NCBI GenBank assembly: GCA_003255065.1 | Contig: QAOA01003589.1 | Span: forward strand, 150,494-214,493 | Source of the DNA: Cercis canadensis | Lineage: Eukaryota > Streptophyta > Magnoliopsida > Fabales > Fabaceae | Length of the DNA: 64,000 bases | Direction of reading: 5' to 3' | Notes under the pieces: model-generated | What the model saw: the letters and a program-made list of their open reading frames with translations, nothing else | What the model was told of the DNA's origin: nothing | The model's database searches: none | Shown here: piece after piece, positions 50,201-64,000 of the stretch | How positions within the stretch are numbered: the first letter of the stretch is position 1 | How the letters are laid out: each line of letters begins with the position of its first letter | Program-made: the position numbers and the translations under genes

Positions 50201-53050
50201 AGATATAGTGACTCACCAGGAAACAGGCCTATCATAGATACAGTGGTACACAAGAAAAATATCCGAGTTAGAAACAGGGATGAACCCAAACAGGGTCCCG
50301 GTCCAGATATAGTGACTCAACAGGAAACAGTCCACCCCAGATAGAGGGAAAAACGAGAAAAATATCCGAGTCAGAAACAGGGATGAACCGAAACAGGGTC
50401 CCGGTCCAGATATAGTGACTCAATAGGAAACAGGCCCATCGCAGATATAGGTAAAAACAATAAAAATATCCGAGTCAGAAACATGGATGAACTGAAATAG
50501 GGTCCCGGTCTAGATATAGTGACTTACCGGGAAACAGTCCCGTCGCAGATACATGGAAAAACAAGAAAAATAGGAAACAGTCCCATCCCAGATACAGGGA
50601 AAAACAAGAAAAATAACCGAGTCAGAAACAGGGATGAACCGAAACAGGGACCCGGTCCAGATATAGTAACTCAACAGGAAACAGGCCCATCCCAGATATA
50701 GGAAAAACAAGAAAACTATCCGAGTCAGAAACAGGGATGAACCGAAATAGGGTCCCGGTCTAGATATAGTAACTCAACAGGAAACAGGCCCATACCAGAT
50801 ACAGAGAAAACAAGAAAAATATCCGAGTCAGAAACAGGGATGAACCGAAACAGGGTCCGGGTCCAGATATAGTGACTCACCAGGAAACAGGCCCATCCCA
50901 GATACAGGGAAAAACAAGAAAAATATCTGAGTCAGAAACAGGGATGAACCGAAACAGGGTCCCGGTCCAGATATAGTGACTCAACCTGAAACAGTCCCGT
51001 CCCAGATACAGGGAAAAACAAGAAAAATATCCGAGTCAGAAACAGGGATGAACCAAAACAGGGTCCCGGTCCAGATATAGTGACTCACAAGGAAACAGTC
51101 CCGTCGCAGATACAGGGAAAAACAAGAAAAATATTCGAGTCAGAAAAAGGGATGAACCGAAACAGGGTCCTGGTCCAGATATAGTGACTCACTAGGAAAT
51201 AGGCCCATCGCAGATATAGGTAAAAACAATAAAAATATCCGAGTCAAACAGGAAACAGCCCATCCCAGATACAGGGAAAAACAAGAAAAATATAAGAGTC
51301 AGAAATAGGGATGAACCGAAACAGGGTCCCGGTCCAGATATAGTGACACAACAGGAAACAGGCCCATCCCAAATGCAGAGAAAAACAAGAAAACTATCCT
51401 AGTCAGAAACAGGGATGAACCGAAATAGGGTCGCGGTCCAGATATAGTAACTCAACAGGAAGAAGGCCCATACCAGATACAGAGAAAAACAAATAAAAAT
51501 ATCCGAGTCAGAAACAGGGATGAAACGAAACAGGGTCCCGGTCCAGATATAGTGACTCAACAGGAAACAGGCCCATCCCAGATACAGGGAAAAACAAGAA
51601 AAATATCTGAGTCAGAAAAAGGGATGAACCAAAACAGGGTCCCGATCCAGATATAGTGACTCACCAGGAAACAGGCCCATCACAGATACAGTGGTCCACA
51701 AGAAAAATATCCGAGTTAGAAACACGGATGAACCGAAACAGGGTCCCGGTCCAGATATAGTGACTCAACATGAAACAGTCCCGTCCCAGATACAGGGAAA
51801 AACAAGAAAAATATCCGAGTCAGAAACAGGTATGAACCGAAACAAGGTCCCGGTCCAGATATAGTGACTCACAAGGAAACAATCCCGTCGCAGATATAGG
51901 GAAAAACAAGAAAAATATTCGAGTCAGAAAAAGGGATGAACCGAAACAGGGTCCTGGTCCAGATATAGTGACTCACTAGGAAACCGGCCCATCGCAGATA
52001 TAGGTAAAAAAATAAAAATATAAGAGTCAGAAACAGGGATGAACGGAAATAGGCTCCCGGTCTAGATATAGTGACTCAACGGGAAACAGTCCCGTCGCAG
52101 ATACAGGGAAAAACAAGAAAAATATTCGAGTCGGAAACAGGGATGAACCGAAACAGCGTCCCAGTCCAGATATAGTGACTCACCAGGAAACAGGTCCATC
52201 ATAGGTACAGTGGTCCACAAGAAAAATATCCGAGTTAGAAAACAGGGATGAACCGAAACAGGGTCCCGGTCCAGATATAGTGACTCACTAGGAAACCGGC
52301 CCATCAAAGATATAGGTAAAAAAATAAAAATATAAGAGTCAGAAACAGGGATGAACGGAAATAGGCTCCCGGTCTAGATATATTGACTCATCGGGAAACA
52401 GTCCCGTCGCAGATACAGGGAAAAACAAGAAAAATATTCGAGTCGGAAACAGGGATGAACCGAAACAGCGTCCCGGTCCAGATATAGTGACTCACCAGGA
52501 AACGGGCCCATCCCAGATGCAGGGAAAAACAAGAAAAATATCCGAATCAGAAACAGGGATGAACCGAAATAGGGTCCCGTTCCAGATATAGTGAGTCAAC
52601 AGGAAACAGGCCCATACCAGATACAGGAAAAGACAAGAAAAATATCCTAGTCAGAAACAGGGATGAACCGAAACAGGGTCCCGGTCCAGATATATTGACT
52701 CACCAAGAAACAGGCCCATCGCAGATATAGGTAAAAACAATAAAAATATCCGAGTCAGAAACAGGGATGAACTGACATAGGGTCCCGGTCTAGATATAGT
52801 GACTCACCGGGAAACAGTCCCGTCGCAGATACAGGGAAAACAAGAAAAATATTCGAGTCGGAAACAGGGATGAACCGAAACAGCGTCCCGGTCCAGATAT
52901 AGTGACTCACCAGGAAACAGGCCCATCATAGATACAGTGGTCCACAAGAGAAATATTCGAGTTAGAAACAGGGATGAACCGAAACAGGGTCCCGGTCTAG
53001 ATATAGTGACTCAACAGGAAACAGTCCATCCCAGATACAGGGAAAAACAA
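47270..53050. repeat. 104-bp satellite array, C/D-cassette-rich segment
   Basis: About 55 monomers. C markers lie near 47849, 48472, 49614, 50237, 51693, 52205 and 52931; 47849 to 48472 and 49614 to 50237 are both about 6 x 104 bp. A related D variant recurs here (gactcacaaggaaac followed one monomer later by gactcactaggaaac) near 47506, 49273, 51080 and 51866, and elsewhere only near 18516. Shortened or fused monomers occur near 50570, 51246 and 52310. No gene. Confidence 0.95.
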
Positions 53051-53740
53051 GAAAAATATCCGAGTCAGAAACGGGGATGAACTGAAACAGGGTCCCGGTC
53101 TAGATATAGTGACTAAATAGGAAACAGGCCCATCCCATATACAGGGAAAAACAAGAAAAATATCCGAGTTAGAAAAAGTTATGAACCGGAACAGGGTCCC
53201 GGTCCATATATAGTGACTCAGTAGGAAACAGACCCGTCCCAGATACAGGGAAAAACAAGAAAAATATCCTAGTCAAAAACAGGTATGAACCGAAACAAGG
53301 TCCCGGTCCAGATATAGTGACTCAACAGGAAAAAGGCCCATCCAGATACAGGAAAAAACAAGAAAAATATCCGAGTCAGAAACAGGGATGAACTGAAACA
53401 GGGTCCCGGTCTAGATATAGTGACTCAACAGGAAACAGTCCCATCCCAGATAAAGGGAAAAACAAGAAAAATATCAGAGTCAGAAATATGGATGAACTGA
53501 AACAGTGTCCCGGTCTAGATATAGTGACTAAATAGGAAACAGGCCCATCCCAGATACAGGGAAAAACTAGAAAAATATCCGAGTTAGAAAAAGGTATGAA
53601 CCGAAACAGGGTCCCTGTCCAGATATAGTGACTCAACTGGAAACAGTCCCGTCCCAGATACAGGGAAAAAGTAGAAAAATATCCGAGTTAGAAAAATGTA
53701 TGAACCGAAACAGGGTCCCGGTCCATATGTAGTAACTCAA
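53050..53740. repeat. Small subfamily B patch
   Basis: About six and a half monomers with B diagnostics (gactaaatagg, gagttagaaaaa, gtccatatgtag, cctagtcaaaaacaggtatg). They match monomers in the other B domains, notably those near 46900-47150 in the same order. A and C satellite resumes on the right. Confidence 0.8.
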
Positions 53741-56700
53741 CAGGAAACAGGCCCATCCCAGATATAGGAAAAACAAGTAAAATATCCGAGTCAGAAACAG
53801 GGATGAACCGAAACAGGGTCCCGGTCCAGATATAGTGACTCAACAGGAAACAGGCCCATCTCAGATGCAGGGAAAAACAAGAAAACTATCCGAGTCAGAA
53901 ACAGGGATAAACCGAAATAGGGTCCTGGTCCAGATATAGTAACTCAACAGGAAACAGGCCCATACCAGATACAGAGAAAAACAAGAAAAATATCCGAGTC
54001 AGAAACAGGGATGAACCGAAACAGGGACCGGGTCCAGATATAGTGACTCAACAGGAAACAGGCCCATCCCAGATATAGGAAAAACAAGTAAAATAACCGA
54101 GTAAGAAATAAGGATGAACCGAAACAGGGTCCCGGTCCTGATATAGTGACTCAACAGGAAACAGGCCCATCCCAGATACAGGGAAAAACAAGAAAAATAT
54201 CCGAGTCAGAAAAAGGGAAGAACCGAAACAGGGTCCCGGTCCTGATATAGTGACTTACCAGGAAACAGGCCCATTGCAGATATAGGTAAAAACAATAAAA
54301 ATATCCGAGTCAGAAACAGGGATGAACTGAAATAGGGTCCCGGTCCAGATATAGTGAGTCAACAGGAAACAGGCCCATACCAGTTACAGGAAAAAACAAG
54401 AAAAGGTACAGATATAGTGACTCAACAAGAAACGGGCCCATCCCAGAAGCAGGGAAAAACAAGAAAAATATCCGAGTCAGAAACAGAGATGAACCGAAAT
54501 AGGGTCTCGGTCCAGAAATAGTGAGTCAACAGGAAACTGGCCCATACCATATACAGGAAAAAACAAGAAAAATATCCGAGTCAGAAAAAGGGATGAACCA
54601 AAACAGGGTCCCGGTCCAGATATAGTGACTCAACAGGAAACAGGCCCATCCCAGATACAGGGAAAAACAAGAAAAATATCCGAGTCAGAAAAAGGGATGA
54701 ACCAAAACAGGGTCCCGGTCCAGATATAGTGACTCACCAGGAAACAGGCCCATCGCAGATATAGGTAAAAACAATAAAAATATCCGAGTCAGAAACAGGG
54801 ATGAACCGAAAGAAGGTCCCGGTACAGATATAGTGACTCAACAAGAAACGGGCCCATCCCAGATGCAGGGAAAAACAAGAAAAATATCCGAGTCAGAAAC
54901 AGAGATGAACCGAAATAGGGTCCCGGTCCAGAAATCGTGAGTCAACAGGAAACAGGCCCATACCATATGCAGGAAAAAACAAGAAAAATATCCGAGTCAG
55001 AAACAGGGATGAACCGAAACAAGGTCCCGGTCCAGAAATAGTGAGTCAACAGGAAACAGGCCCATACCAAACCGAAACTGGGTCCCGGTCCTGATATAGT
55101 GACTCAACAGGAAACGAGCCCATCCCAGATGCAGGGAAAAACAAGAAAAATATCCGAGTCAGAAACAGGGATGAACCGAAACAAGGTCCCGGTCCAGATA
55201 TAGTGACTCAACAGGAAACGGGCCCATCCCAGATGCAGGGAAAAACAAGAAAAATATCCGAGTCAGAAACAGGGATGAACCGAAACAAGGTCCCGGTCCA
55301 GATATAGTGACTCAACAGGAAACGGGCCCATCCCGGATGCAGGGAAAAGCAAGAAAAATATCCGAGTCAGAAACAGAGATGAACCGAAATAGGGTCCCGG
55401 TCCAGATATAGTGAGTCAACAGGAAACAGGCCCATACCAGATACAGGAAAAAACAAGATAAATATCCGAGTCAGAAACAGGGATGAACCGAAACAGGGTC
55501 CCGGTACAGATATATTGACTTAACAGGAAACGGGCCCATCCCAGATGCAGGGAAAAACAAGAAAAATATCCGAGTCAGAAACAGCGATGAAACGAAACAA
55601 GGTCCCGGTCCAGATTTAGTGACTCAACAGGAAACGGGCCCATCCCAGATGCAGGGAAAAACAAGAAAAATATCCGAGTCAGAAACAGGGATGAACCGAA
55701 ACTGGGTCCCGGTCCAGATATAGTGACTCAACAGGAAACAGGCCCATCCCAGATACAGGGAAAAACCTAGAAAAATATCCGAGTCAGAAAAAGGGATGAA
55801 CCGAAACAGGGTCCCGGTCCAGATATAGTGACTCTCCAGGAAACTGGCTCATCGCAGATATAGGTAAAAACAATAAAAATATCCGAGTCAGAGCAGATAT
55901 AGGTAAAAACAATAAAAATATCTGAGTCAGAAACATGGTTGAACTGAAATAGGGTCCCGGTCTAGATATAGTGACTCACCGAGAAACAGTCCCGTCGCAG
56001 ATACATGGAAAAAAGAGAAAAATATTCGAGTCGGAAACAGGGATGAACCGAAACAGGGTCCCGGTCCAGATATAGTGACTCACCAGGAAACAGGCCCATC
56101 ATAGATACAGTGGTTCACAAGAAAAATATCCGAGTTAGAAACAGGGATGAACCGAAACAGGGTCCCGGTCCAGATATCGTGACTCAACAGGAAACAGTCC
56201 ATCCCAGATACATGGAAAAACAAGAAAAATATCCGAGTCAGAAACAGGGATGAACCGAAACAGGGTCCCGGTCCAGATATAGTGACTCAACAGGAAACGG
56301 GTCCATCCCAGATGCAGGTAAAAACAAGAAAAATATCCGAGTCAGAAAAGGGGATAAACCGAAATAGGGTGCCGGTCCAGATATAGTGAGTCAACAGGAA
56401 AAAGGCCCATACCAGATACAGGAAAAAACAAGAAAAATATCCGAGTCAGAAACAGGGATGAACCGAAACAGGGTCCCGGTCCAGATATAGTGACTCAACA
56501 GGAGACGGGCCCATCCTAGATGCAGGGAAAAACAAAAAAAATATCCGAGTCAGAAACAGGGATATCAGAAATAGGGATGAACCGAAATAAGGTCCCGGTC
56601 CAGATATAGTTAGTCAACAGGAAACAGGCCCATACCAGATACAGGAAAAAAGAAGAAAAATATCCGAGTCAGAAACAGGGATGAACCGAAACTGGGTCCC

Positions 56701-59700
56701 GGTCCAGATATAGTGACTCAACAGGAAACGGGCCCATCCCAGATGCAGGGAAAAACAAGAAAAATATCCGAGTCAGAAACAGGGATGAACCGAAACTGGG
56801 TCCCGGTCCAGATATAGTGACTCAATAGGAAACAGGCCCATACCAGATACAAGAAAAACCAAGAAAAATATCCGAGTCAGAAACAGGGATGAACCGAAAT
56901 AGGGTGCCGGTCCAGATATAGTGACTCAACAGGAAACGGGCCCATCCCAAATGCAGAGAAAAACAAGAAAAATATCCAAGTCAGAAACAGGGATGAACCG
57001 AAAGTGGCTCCCGGTCCAGATATAGTGACTCAACAGGAAACAGGCCCATCCCAGATACAGGGAAAAACAAGAAAAATATCCGAGTCAGAAAAAAGGGATG
57101 AACCGAAATAGGGTCCCGGTCCAGATATAGTGACTCAACAGGAAACGGGTCCATCCCAGATGCAGGGAAAAGCAAGAAAAATATCCGAGTCAGAAACAGG
57201 GATGAACCGAAACACGAAATTGGGTGCCGGTCCAGATATAGTGAGTCAACAGGAAACAGGGTCATCCCAGATATATGGAAAAACAGGAAAAATATCCGAG
57301 TCAGAAACAGGGATGAACCGAAACTGGATCCCGGTCCAGATATAGTGACTCAACAGGAAACAGGCCCATCCCAGATACAGGGAAAAACAAGAAAAATATC
57401 CGAGTCAGAAACAGGGATAAACCGAAATAGGGTGCCGGTACAGATATAGTGAGTCAACAGGAAACAGGCCCATACCAGATACAGGAAAAAACAAGAAAAA
57501 TATCCGAGTCAGAAACAGGGACGATTCGAAACTGGGTCCCGGTCCAGATATAGTGACTCAACAGGAAACAGGCCCATCCCAGATACAGGGAAAAACAGGA
57601 AAAATATCCGAGTCAGAAACAGGGATGAACCGAAACTGGGTCCCGGTCCAGATATAGTGACTCAACAGGAAACAGGCCCATCTCAGATACAGGGAAAAAC
57701 AAGAAAAATATCCAAGTCAGAAACAGGGATAAACCGAAATAGGGTGCCGGTCCAGACATAGTGAGTCAACAGGAAACATGCCCATACCAGATAAAGGAAA
57801 AAACAAGAAAAATATCCGAGTCAGAAACAGGGATGATTCGAAAATATCCGAGTCAGAAACAGGGATGAACCGAAACTGGGTCCCGGTACAGATATATTGA
57901 CTCAACAGGAAACAGGCTCATCCCAGATACAGGGAAAAACAGGAAAAATATCCGAGTCAGAAACAGGGATGAACCGAAACTGGGTCCCGGTCCAGATATA
58001 GTGACTCAACAGGAAACAGGCCCATCCCAGATACAGGGAAAAACAAGAAAAATATCCGAGTCAGAAACAGGGATAAACCGAAATAGGGTGCCGGTCCAGA
58101 TATAGTGAGTCAACAGGAAACAGGCCCATACCAGAGACAAGAAAAAACAAGAAAAATATCCGAGTCAGAAACAGGAATGAACCGAAACTGGGTCCCGGTC
58201 CAGATTTATTGAGTCAACAGGAAACAGGCTCATCCCAGATACAGGGAAAAACAGGAAAAATATCCAAGTCAGAAACAGGGATGAACCGAAACTGGGTCCC
58301 GGTCCAGATATAGTGACTCAACAGGAAACAGGCCCATCCCAGATACAGGGAAAAACAAGAAAAATATCCGATTCAGAAACAGGGATAAACCGAAATAGGG
58401 TGCCGGTCCAGATGTAGTGACTCAACAGGAAACAGGCCCATCCCAGATACAGGGAAAAACAAGAAAAATATCCGAGTCAGAAACAGGGATAAACCGAAAT
58501 AGGGTGCCGGTCCAGATAAAGTGAGTTAATAGGAAACAGGCCCATACCAGATACAGGAAAAAACAAGAAAAATATCCGAGTCAGAATAAGGGATGAACCG
58601 AAACTGGGTCCCGGTCCAGATATAGTGACTCAACAGGAAACAGGCCCATCCCAGATACAGGGAAAAACAAAAAAAATATCCGAGTCAGAAAAATGGATGA
58701 ACCGAAACAGGGTCCCGGTCCAGATATAGTGACTCAACAGGAAACAGGCCCATCGCAGATATAGGTAAAAACAATAAAAATATCAGAGTCAGAAACATGG
58801 ATGAACTGAAATAGGGTCCCGGTCTAGATATAGTGACTCACCGAGAAACAGTCCCGTCGCAGATACATGGAAAAAAGAGAAAAATATTCGAGTCGGAAAC
58901 AGGGATGAACCGAAACAGGGTCCCGGTCCAGATATAGTGACTCACCAGGAAACAGGCCCATCATAGATACAGTGGTCCACAAGAAAAATATCCGAGTTAG
59001 AAACAGGGATGAACCGAAACAGGGTCCCGGTCCAGATATAGTGACTCAACAGGAAACAGTCCATCCCAGATACAGGGAAAAACAAGAAAAATATCCGAGT
59101 CAGAAACAGGGATGAACCGAAACAAGGTCCCGGTCCGGATATAGTGACTCAACAGGAAACGATCCCATCCCAGATGCAGGGAAAAACAAGAAAAATATCC
59201 GAGTCAGAAACAGGGATGAAACGAAATAGGGTCCCAGTCCAGATATAGTGAGTCAACAGGAAACAGGCCCATACCAGATACAGGAAAAAACAAGAAAAAT
59301 ATCCGAGTCAGAAACAGGGATGAACCGAAACAGGGTCCCGGTCCAGATATAGTAACTCAACAGGAAACGGGCCCATACCAAATACAAGAAAAAACAAGAA
59401 AAATATCCGAGTCAGAAACAGGAATGAACCGAAACTGGGTCCCGGTCCAGATATATTGACTCAACAGGAAACAGGCTCATCCCAGATACAGGGAAAAACA
59501 GGAAAAATATCCGAGTCAGAAACAGGGATGAACCGAAATAGGGTGCCGGTCCAGATATAGTGAGTCAACAGGAAACAGGCCCATACCAGATACAGGAAAA
59601 AACAAGAAAAATATCCGAGTCAGAAACAGGGATGAACCGAAACAGGGTCCCGGTCCAGATATAGTGACTCAACAGGAAACAGGCCCATCCCAGATACAGG

Positions 59701-61880
59701 GAAAAACAAGAAAAATATCCGAGTCAGAAACAGGGATGAACCGAAATAGGGTGCCGGTCCAGATATAGTGAGTCAACAGGAAACAGGCCCATACCAGATA
59801 CAGGAAAAAACAAGAAAAATATCCGAGTCAGAAACAGGGATGAACCGAAACTGGGTCCCGGTCCAGATATAGTGACTCAACAGGAAACAGGCCCATCCCA
59901 GATACAAGAAAAAACAAGAAAAATATCCGAGTTAAAAACAGGGATAGACCGAAATAGGGTCCCGGTCCAGATATAGTGAGTCAACAGGAAATTGGCCCAT
60001 ACCAGATACAGGAAAAAACAAGAAAAATATCCGAGTCAGAATAAGGGATGAACCGAAACTGGGTCCCGGTCCAGATATAGTGACTCAACAGGAAACAGGC
60101 CCATCGCAGATATAGGTAAAAACAATAAAAATATCCGAGTCAGAAACATGGATGAAGTGAAATAGGGTCCCGGTCTAGATATAGTGACTCACCGAGAAAC
60201 AGTCCCGTCGCAGATACATGGAAAAAAGAGAAAAATATCCGAGTCAGAAACAGGGATGAACCGAAACAGGGTCCCGGTCCAGATATAGTGACTCACCAGG
60301 AAACAGGCCCATCATAGATACAGTGGTCCACAAGAAAAATATCCGAGTTAGAAACAGGGATGAACCGAAACAGGGTCCCGGTCCAGATATAGTGACTCAA
60401 CAGGAAACAGTCCATCCCAGATACAGGGAAAAACAAGAAAAATATCCGAGTCAGAAACAGGGATGAACCGAAACTGGGTCCCGGTCCAGATATAGTGACT
60501 CAACAGGAAACAGGCCCATCCCAGATACAGGGAAAAACAAGAAAAATATCCGAGTCAGAAACAGGGATGAACCGAAACAGGGTGCCGGTCCAGATATAGT
60601 GAGTCAACAGGAAACAGGCCCATACCAGATACAGGAAAAAACAAGAAAAATATCCGAGTCAGAAACAGGGATGAACCGAAACTGGGTCCCGGTTCAGATA
60701 TAGTTACTCAACAGGAAACAGGCCCATCCTAGATACAGGGAAAAACAGGAAAAATATCCGAGTCAGAAACATGGATGAACCGAAACTGGGTCCCGGTCCA
60801 GATATAGTGACTCAACAGGAAACAGGCCCATCCCAGATACAGGGAAAAACAAGAAAAATATCCGAGTCAGAAACAGGGATGAACCGAAACTGGGTCCCGG
60901 TCCAGATATAGTGACTCAACAGGAAACAGGCCCATCCAGATACAGGGAAAAACAAGAAAATTATCCGAGTCAGAAAAAGGGATGAACCAAAACAGGGTCC
61001 CGGTCTAGATATAGTGACTCACCGGGAAACAGTCCCGTCGCAGATACATGGAAAAAAGAGAAAAATATTCGAGTCGGAAACAGGGATGAACCGAAACAGG
61101 GTCCCGGTCCAGATATAGTGACTCACCAGGCAACAGGCCCATCATAGATACAGTGGTCCAAAAGAAAAATATCCGAGGTAGAAACAGGGATGAACCGAAA
61201 CAGGGTCCCGGTCCAGATATAGTGACTCAACAAGAAACATTCCATCCCAGATACAGGGAAAAACAAGAAAAATATCCGAGTCAGAAACAGGGATGAACCG
61301 AAACTGGGTCCCGGTCCAGATATAGTGACTCAACAGGAAACAGGCCCATCCCAGATACAGGGAAAAACAAGAAAAATATCCGAGTCAGAAACAGGGATGA
61401 ACCGAAATAGGGTCCCGGTCCAGATATAGTAACTCAACAGGAAACAGGCCCATACCAGATACAGAGAAAAACAAGAAAAATATCCGATTCAGAAACAAGG
61501 TGAACCGAAACAGGGTCCCGGACCAGATATAGTGACTCAACAGGAAACAGTCCCATCCCAGATACATGGAAAAACAATAAAAATATCCGAGTCAGAAACA
61601 GGGATGAACCGAAACTGAGTCCCGGTCCAGATATAGTGACTCAACAGGAAACAGGCCCATCCCAGATACAGGGAAAAACAAGAAAAATATCCGAGTCAGA
61701 AACAGGGATGAACCGAAACTGGGTCCCGGTCCAGATATAGTGACTCAACAGGAAACAGGCCCATCCCAGATACAGGGAAAAACAAGAGAAATATCCGAGT
61801 CAGAAAAAGGGATGAACCGAAACAGGGTCCCGGTCCAGATATAGTGACTCACCAGGAAACAGGCCCATCGCAGATATAGG
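53740..61880. repeat. 104-bp satellite array, A monomers with C cassettes (right body)
   Basis: About 78 monomers. C markers lie near 56105, 58956, 60316 and 61146. The recombinant variant cgaaagaaggtcccggtac recurs near 54808. Scars of internal deletion or duplication are common, for example near 54405, 55070, 55895, 56565, 57215 and 57840. No gene. Confidence 0.97.
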
Positions 61881-64000
61881 TAAAAACAATTAAAATATCC
61901 GAATCAGAAATAGGGATGAACCGAAACAGGGTCCCGGACTAGGTATATTGACTCACCAGCAAACTGTTCCGTCCCAGATACAGTGATCCACAAGAAAAAT
62001 TTCCGAGTCAGAAAGATGGATGAACCGAAACAGGGTCCCGGTTAAGATATAGTGACTCACAAGGAAACAGTCTCGTCTTAGATAAAGGAAAACACAAGAA
62101 AAATATCCGCGTCAGAAACAAGGATGAACCGAAGCAGCGTCCTAGACCAGATATAGTGACTCAACTGGAAACTGTCCCGGCCTAGATACTGTAATCCACA
62201 ATTAAAATATGCGAATCAGAAACATGAATGAACCGAAACAGGGTGCTGGACCAGATATAATGACTCACCAGGAAACAGTCTCGTCCTAGATACAGTGATC
62301 TACAGGAAAAATATCCGAGTCAGAAACAGGGATGAACCGAAATAGGGTCCCGGTTGAGATATAGTGACTCACGAGGAAAGAGTCTCGTCCTAGAAACAGG
62401 AAAATACAAGAAAAATATCTTAGTCAGAAGCAGGGATGAACCAAAACAGGGTCCCGTTCCGGATATAGTGACTCACCAGGAAACAGTTCCCGTCCCAGAT
62501 ACTGTAATCCACAAGAAAAATATCTGAGTCAGAAAGAGGGATGAACGGAAACAGGGTCCCGGACCAGATATAATGACTCATCAGGAATCAGTCCCGTCCC
62601 AGATAGAGAGATCCACAAGAAAAATATCCGAGTTAGAAACAGCGATGAACCGAAATAGGGTCGCGGTACAAATATAGTGACTCACCAGTAAACTGTCCTG
62701 TCCCAGATACTCTAATTCACAAGAAAAATATCTGAGTCAGAAACAGGGATGAACCGAAACAGGGTCCTAAACAAGATATAATGACTCACCAGGAATCAGT
62801 CCCGTCCCATTTAGAGAGATCCACAAGAAAAATATGAGTCCGAAACAGGGTTGAATAGAAACAAGGTCCCCGTCCAGATATAGTGACTCAACAAGAAACA
62901 GTCCCCGTCCCAGATAAAGGGAAAGACAAGAAAAATATCCGATTCAGAAACAGGGATGAACCGAACCAGGGTCCCAGTTAAGATATAGTGACTCACGAGG
63001 AAACAGTCCAATCCTTGATAAAGGAAAACACAAGAAAAATATCCGCGTCAGAAACAAGGATGAACTGAAGCAGGGTCGTAGACCAGATATAGTGACGTAC
63101 CAGGAAACTGTCCTAGCCTAGGTACTGTAATCCACAATTAAAATATGCGAATCAGAAACATGGATGAATCGAAACAGGGTGCTGGACCAGATATATTGAC
63201 TCATCAGGAAACAGTCCCGTCCCAGATACAGTGATCCACAAGAAAAATATCCGAGTCAGAAACAGGGATGATCCGAAACTGTGTCCCAGTCCAGATATAG
63301 TGACTTACCAAGAAACAGTCCCGTCCCAGATACAGAGAAACACCAAGAAAAATATCCAAGTCAGAAACAGGATGAACCGAAATAGGGTCCCGGTCAAGAT
63401 ATAGTCACTCACGAGGAAAGAGTCTCGTCCTAGAAACAGGAGAACACAAGAAAAATATCCGAGTCAAAAAAAGGGATGAACCGGAACAGGGTCCCGGTCC
63501 GGATATATTGGCTCACCAGGAAACAGTTCCATCCCAGATACTGTAACCCACAAGAAAAATATCCGGTTCAAAAATAGGGATAAACCGAAACAAGTTCCTG
63601 AGCCAAATATACTAACTCACCTGGAAACTTTCCCGTCCTAGATACTATAATCCAGAAGAAAAATATTCAAGTCAGAAACAAGGATGAACCGAAACAGGGT
63701 CCCGAACTAGATATAGTGACTCCACAAGAAACTTTCCCGTCCCAGATAGAATGATCCACAAAAAAAAGATCCGAGTCAGAAACAGGAATGAACCGAAACA
63801 GGGTCCCGGTCCAGATATAGTGACTTACTAGGAAACAGTCCCGTCCCAGATACAGGGAAAGACAAGAAAAATATTCGAGTCAGAAACAGGGATGAACTGA
63901 AATAGGGTCCCGGTTAAGATATAGTGACACACGAAGAAACAGTCCCGTCCTAGATAAAGGAAAACACAATAAAAATCTCTAAGTCAGAAACAGTGATGAA
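61880..64000. repeat. Divergent satellite, 936-bp nine-monomer higher-order repeat (array edge)
   Basis: Monomers remain 104 bp on average but differ strongly from the main array and from each other: agatccacaag or taatccacaag instead of gggaaaaacaag, caggaatcag, aactgtcc, gaagcagggtc. The rare monomer with gataaaggaaaacacaag starts at 62081, 63017 and 63953, exactly 936 bp (9 x 104) apart. The two monomers after it also match between copies (taatccacaattaaaatatgcg, then gtgctggaccag). The window ends inside this region, so its right limit is not seen. Confidence 0.88.

Noticed and set aside
62590-62830. Inserted element suggested by strange strings such as gagagatccacaag and caggaatcag
   Set aside because: These strings recur at 104-bp steps and align to the satellite; they are divergent edge monomers.
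1-64000. CRISPR array
   Set aside because: Units are contiguous 104-bp monomers with no unique spacers, and the retroelement fossils indicate a plant nuclear genome.
1-64000. Known centromere-binding motif (CENP-B box-like) or telomere repeats in the monomer
   Set aside because: I saw no convincing match to a CENP-B box and no TTTAGGG runs; centromere function cannot be claimed from sequence alone.

Overview
This window is almost pure satellite DNA. About 61 kb of the 64 kb is one head-to-tail array of a 104-bp monomer, roughly 590 copies, all in one orientation. I see no host protein-coding gene and no tRNA or rRNA gene. The only non-satellite sequence is two fossil LTR-retrotransposon fragments, about 1.3 kb and 1.6 kb. 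Their features (a Ty3/gypsy integrase C-terminus with a GPF motif and a TRSRAKR-type tail, an LTR with a TATATAA box, and a GTGTGGGGGAA polypurine tract followed by TG) point to a flowering plant, probably a dicot, and to pericentromeric, subtelomeric or other heterochromatin. The species cannot be named from this sequence.

Layout: 1-985 satellite; about 986-2264 the 3' end of a Ty3/gypsy element (end of pol plus 3' LTR); 2265-7526 satellite of type A with embedded C cassettes; 7527-13427 a distinct subfamily-B domain; 13428-42106 A and C satellite; 42107-43713 the 3' end of a second LTR element (internal tail, polypurine tract, about 1.48-kb LTR, containing one ambiguous base); 43714-47270 subfamily B again, with an inserted block of near-identical A monomers; 47270-53050 C/D-rich satellite; 53050-53740 a small B patch; 53740-61880 A and C satellite; 61880-64000 divergent monomers in a 936-bp nine-monomer higher-order repeat, which look like an array edge.

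The monomer is itself an internal trimer of a ~35-bp ancestor (34+35+35). Above it sit several orders of structure: a four-monomer cassette (C) with about 35 copies spaced at integer multiples of 104 bp, a five-monomer 520-bp repeat in domain B, a nine-monomer repeat at the right edge, and stretches of apparently identical monomers that mark recent homogenisation. Single recombinant variants recur tens of kilobases apart, so sequence has moved over long distances inside the array.

The strangest signal is a pair of short patches (6601-6616 and 32782-32815) where the satellite is replaced, in register and without length change, by its base-by-base complement that is NOT reversed. Ordinary inversion gives the reverse complement, so these are either a data-processing artefact or something without a known mechanism.
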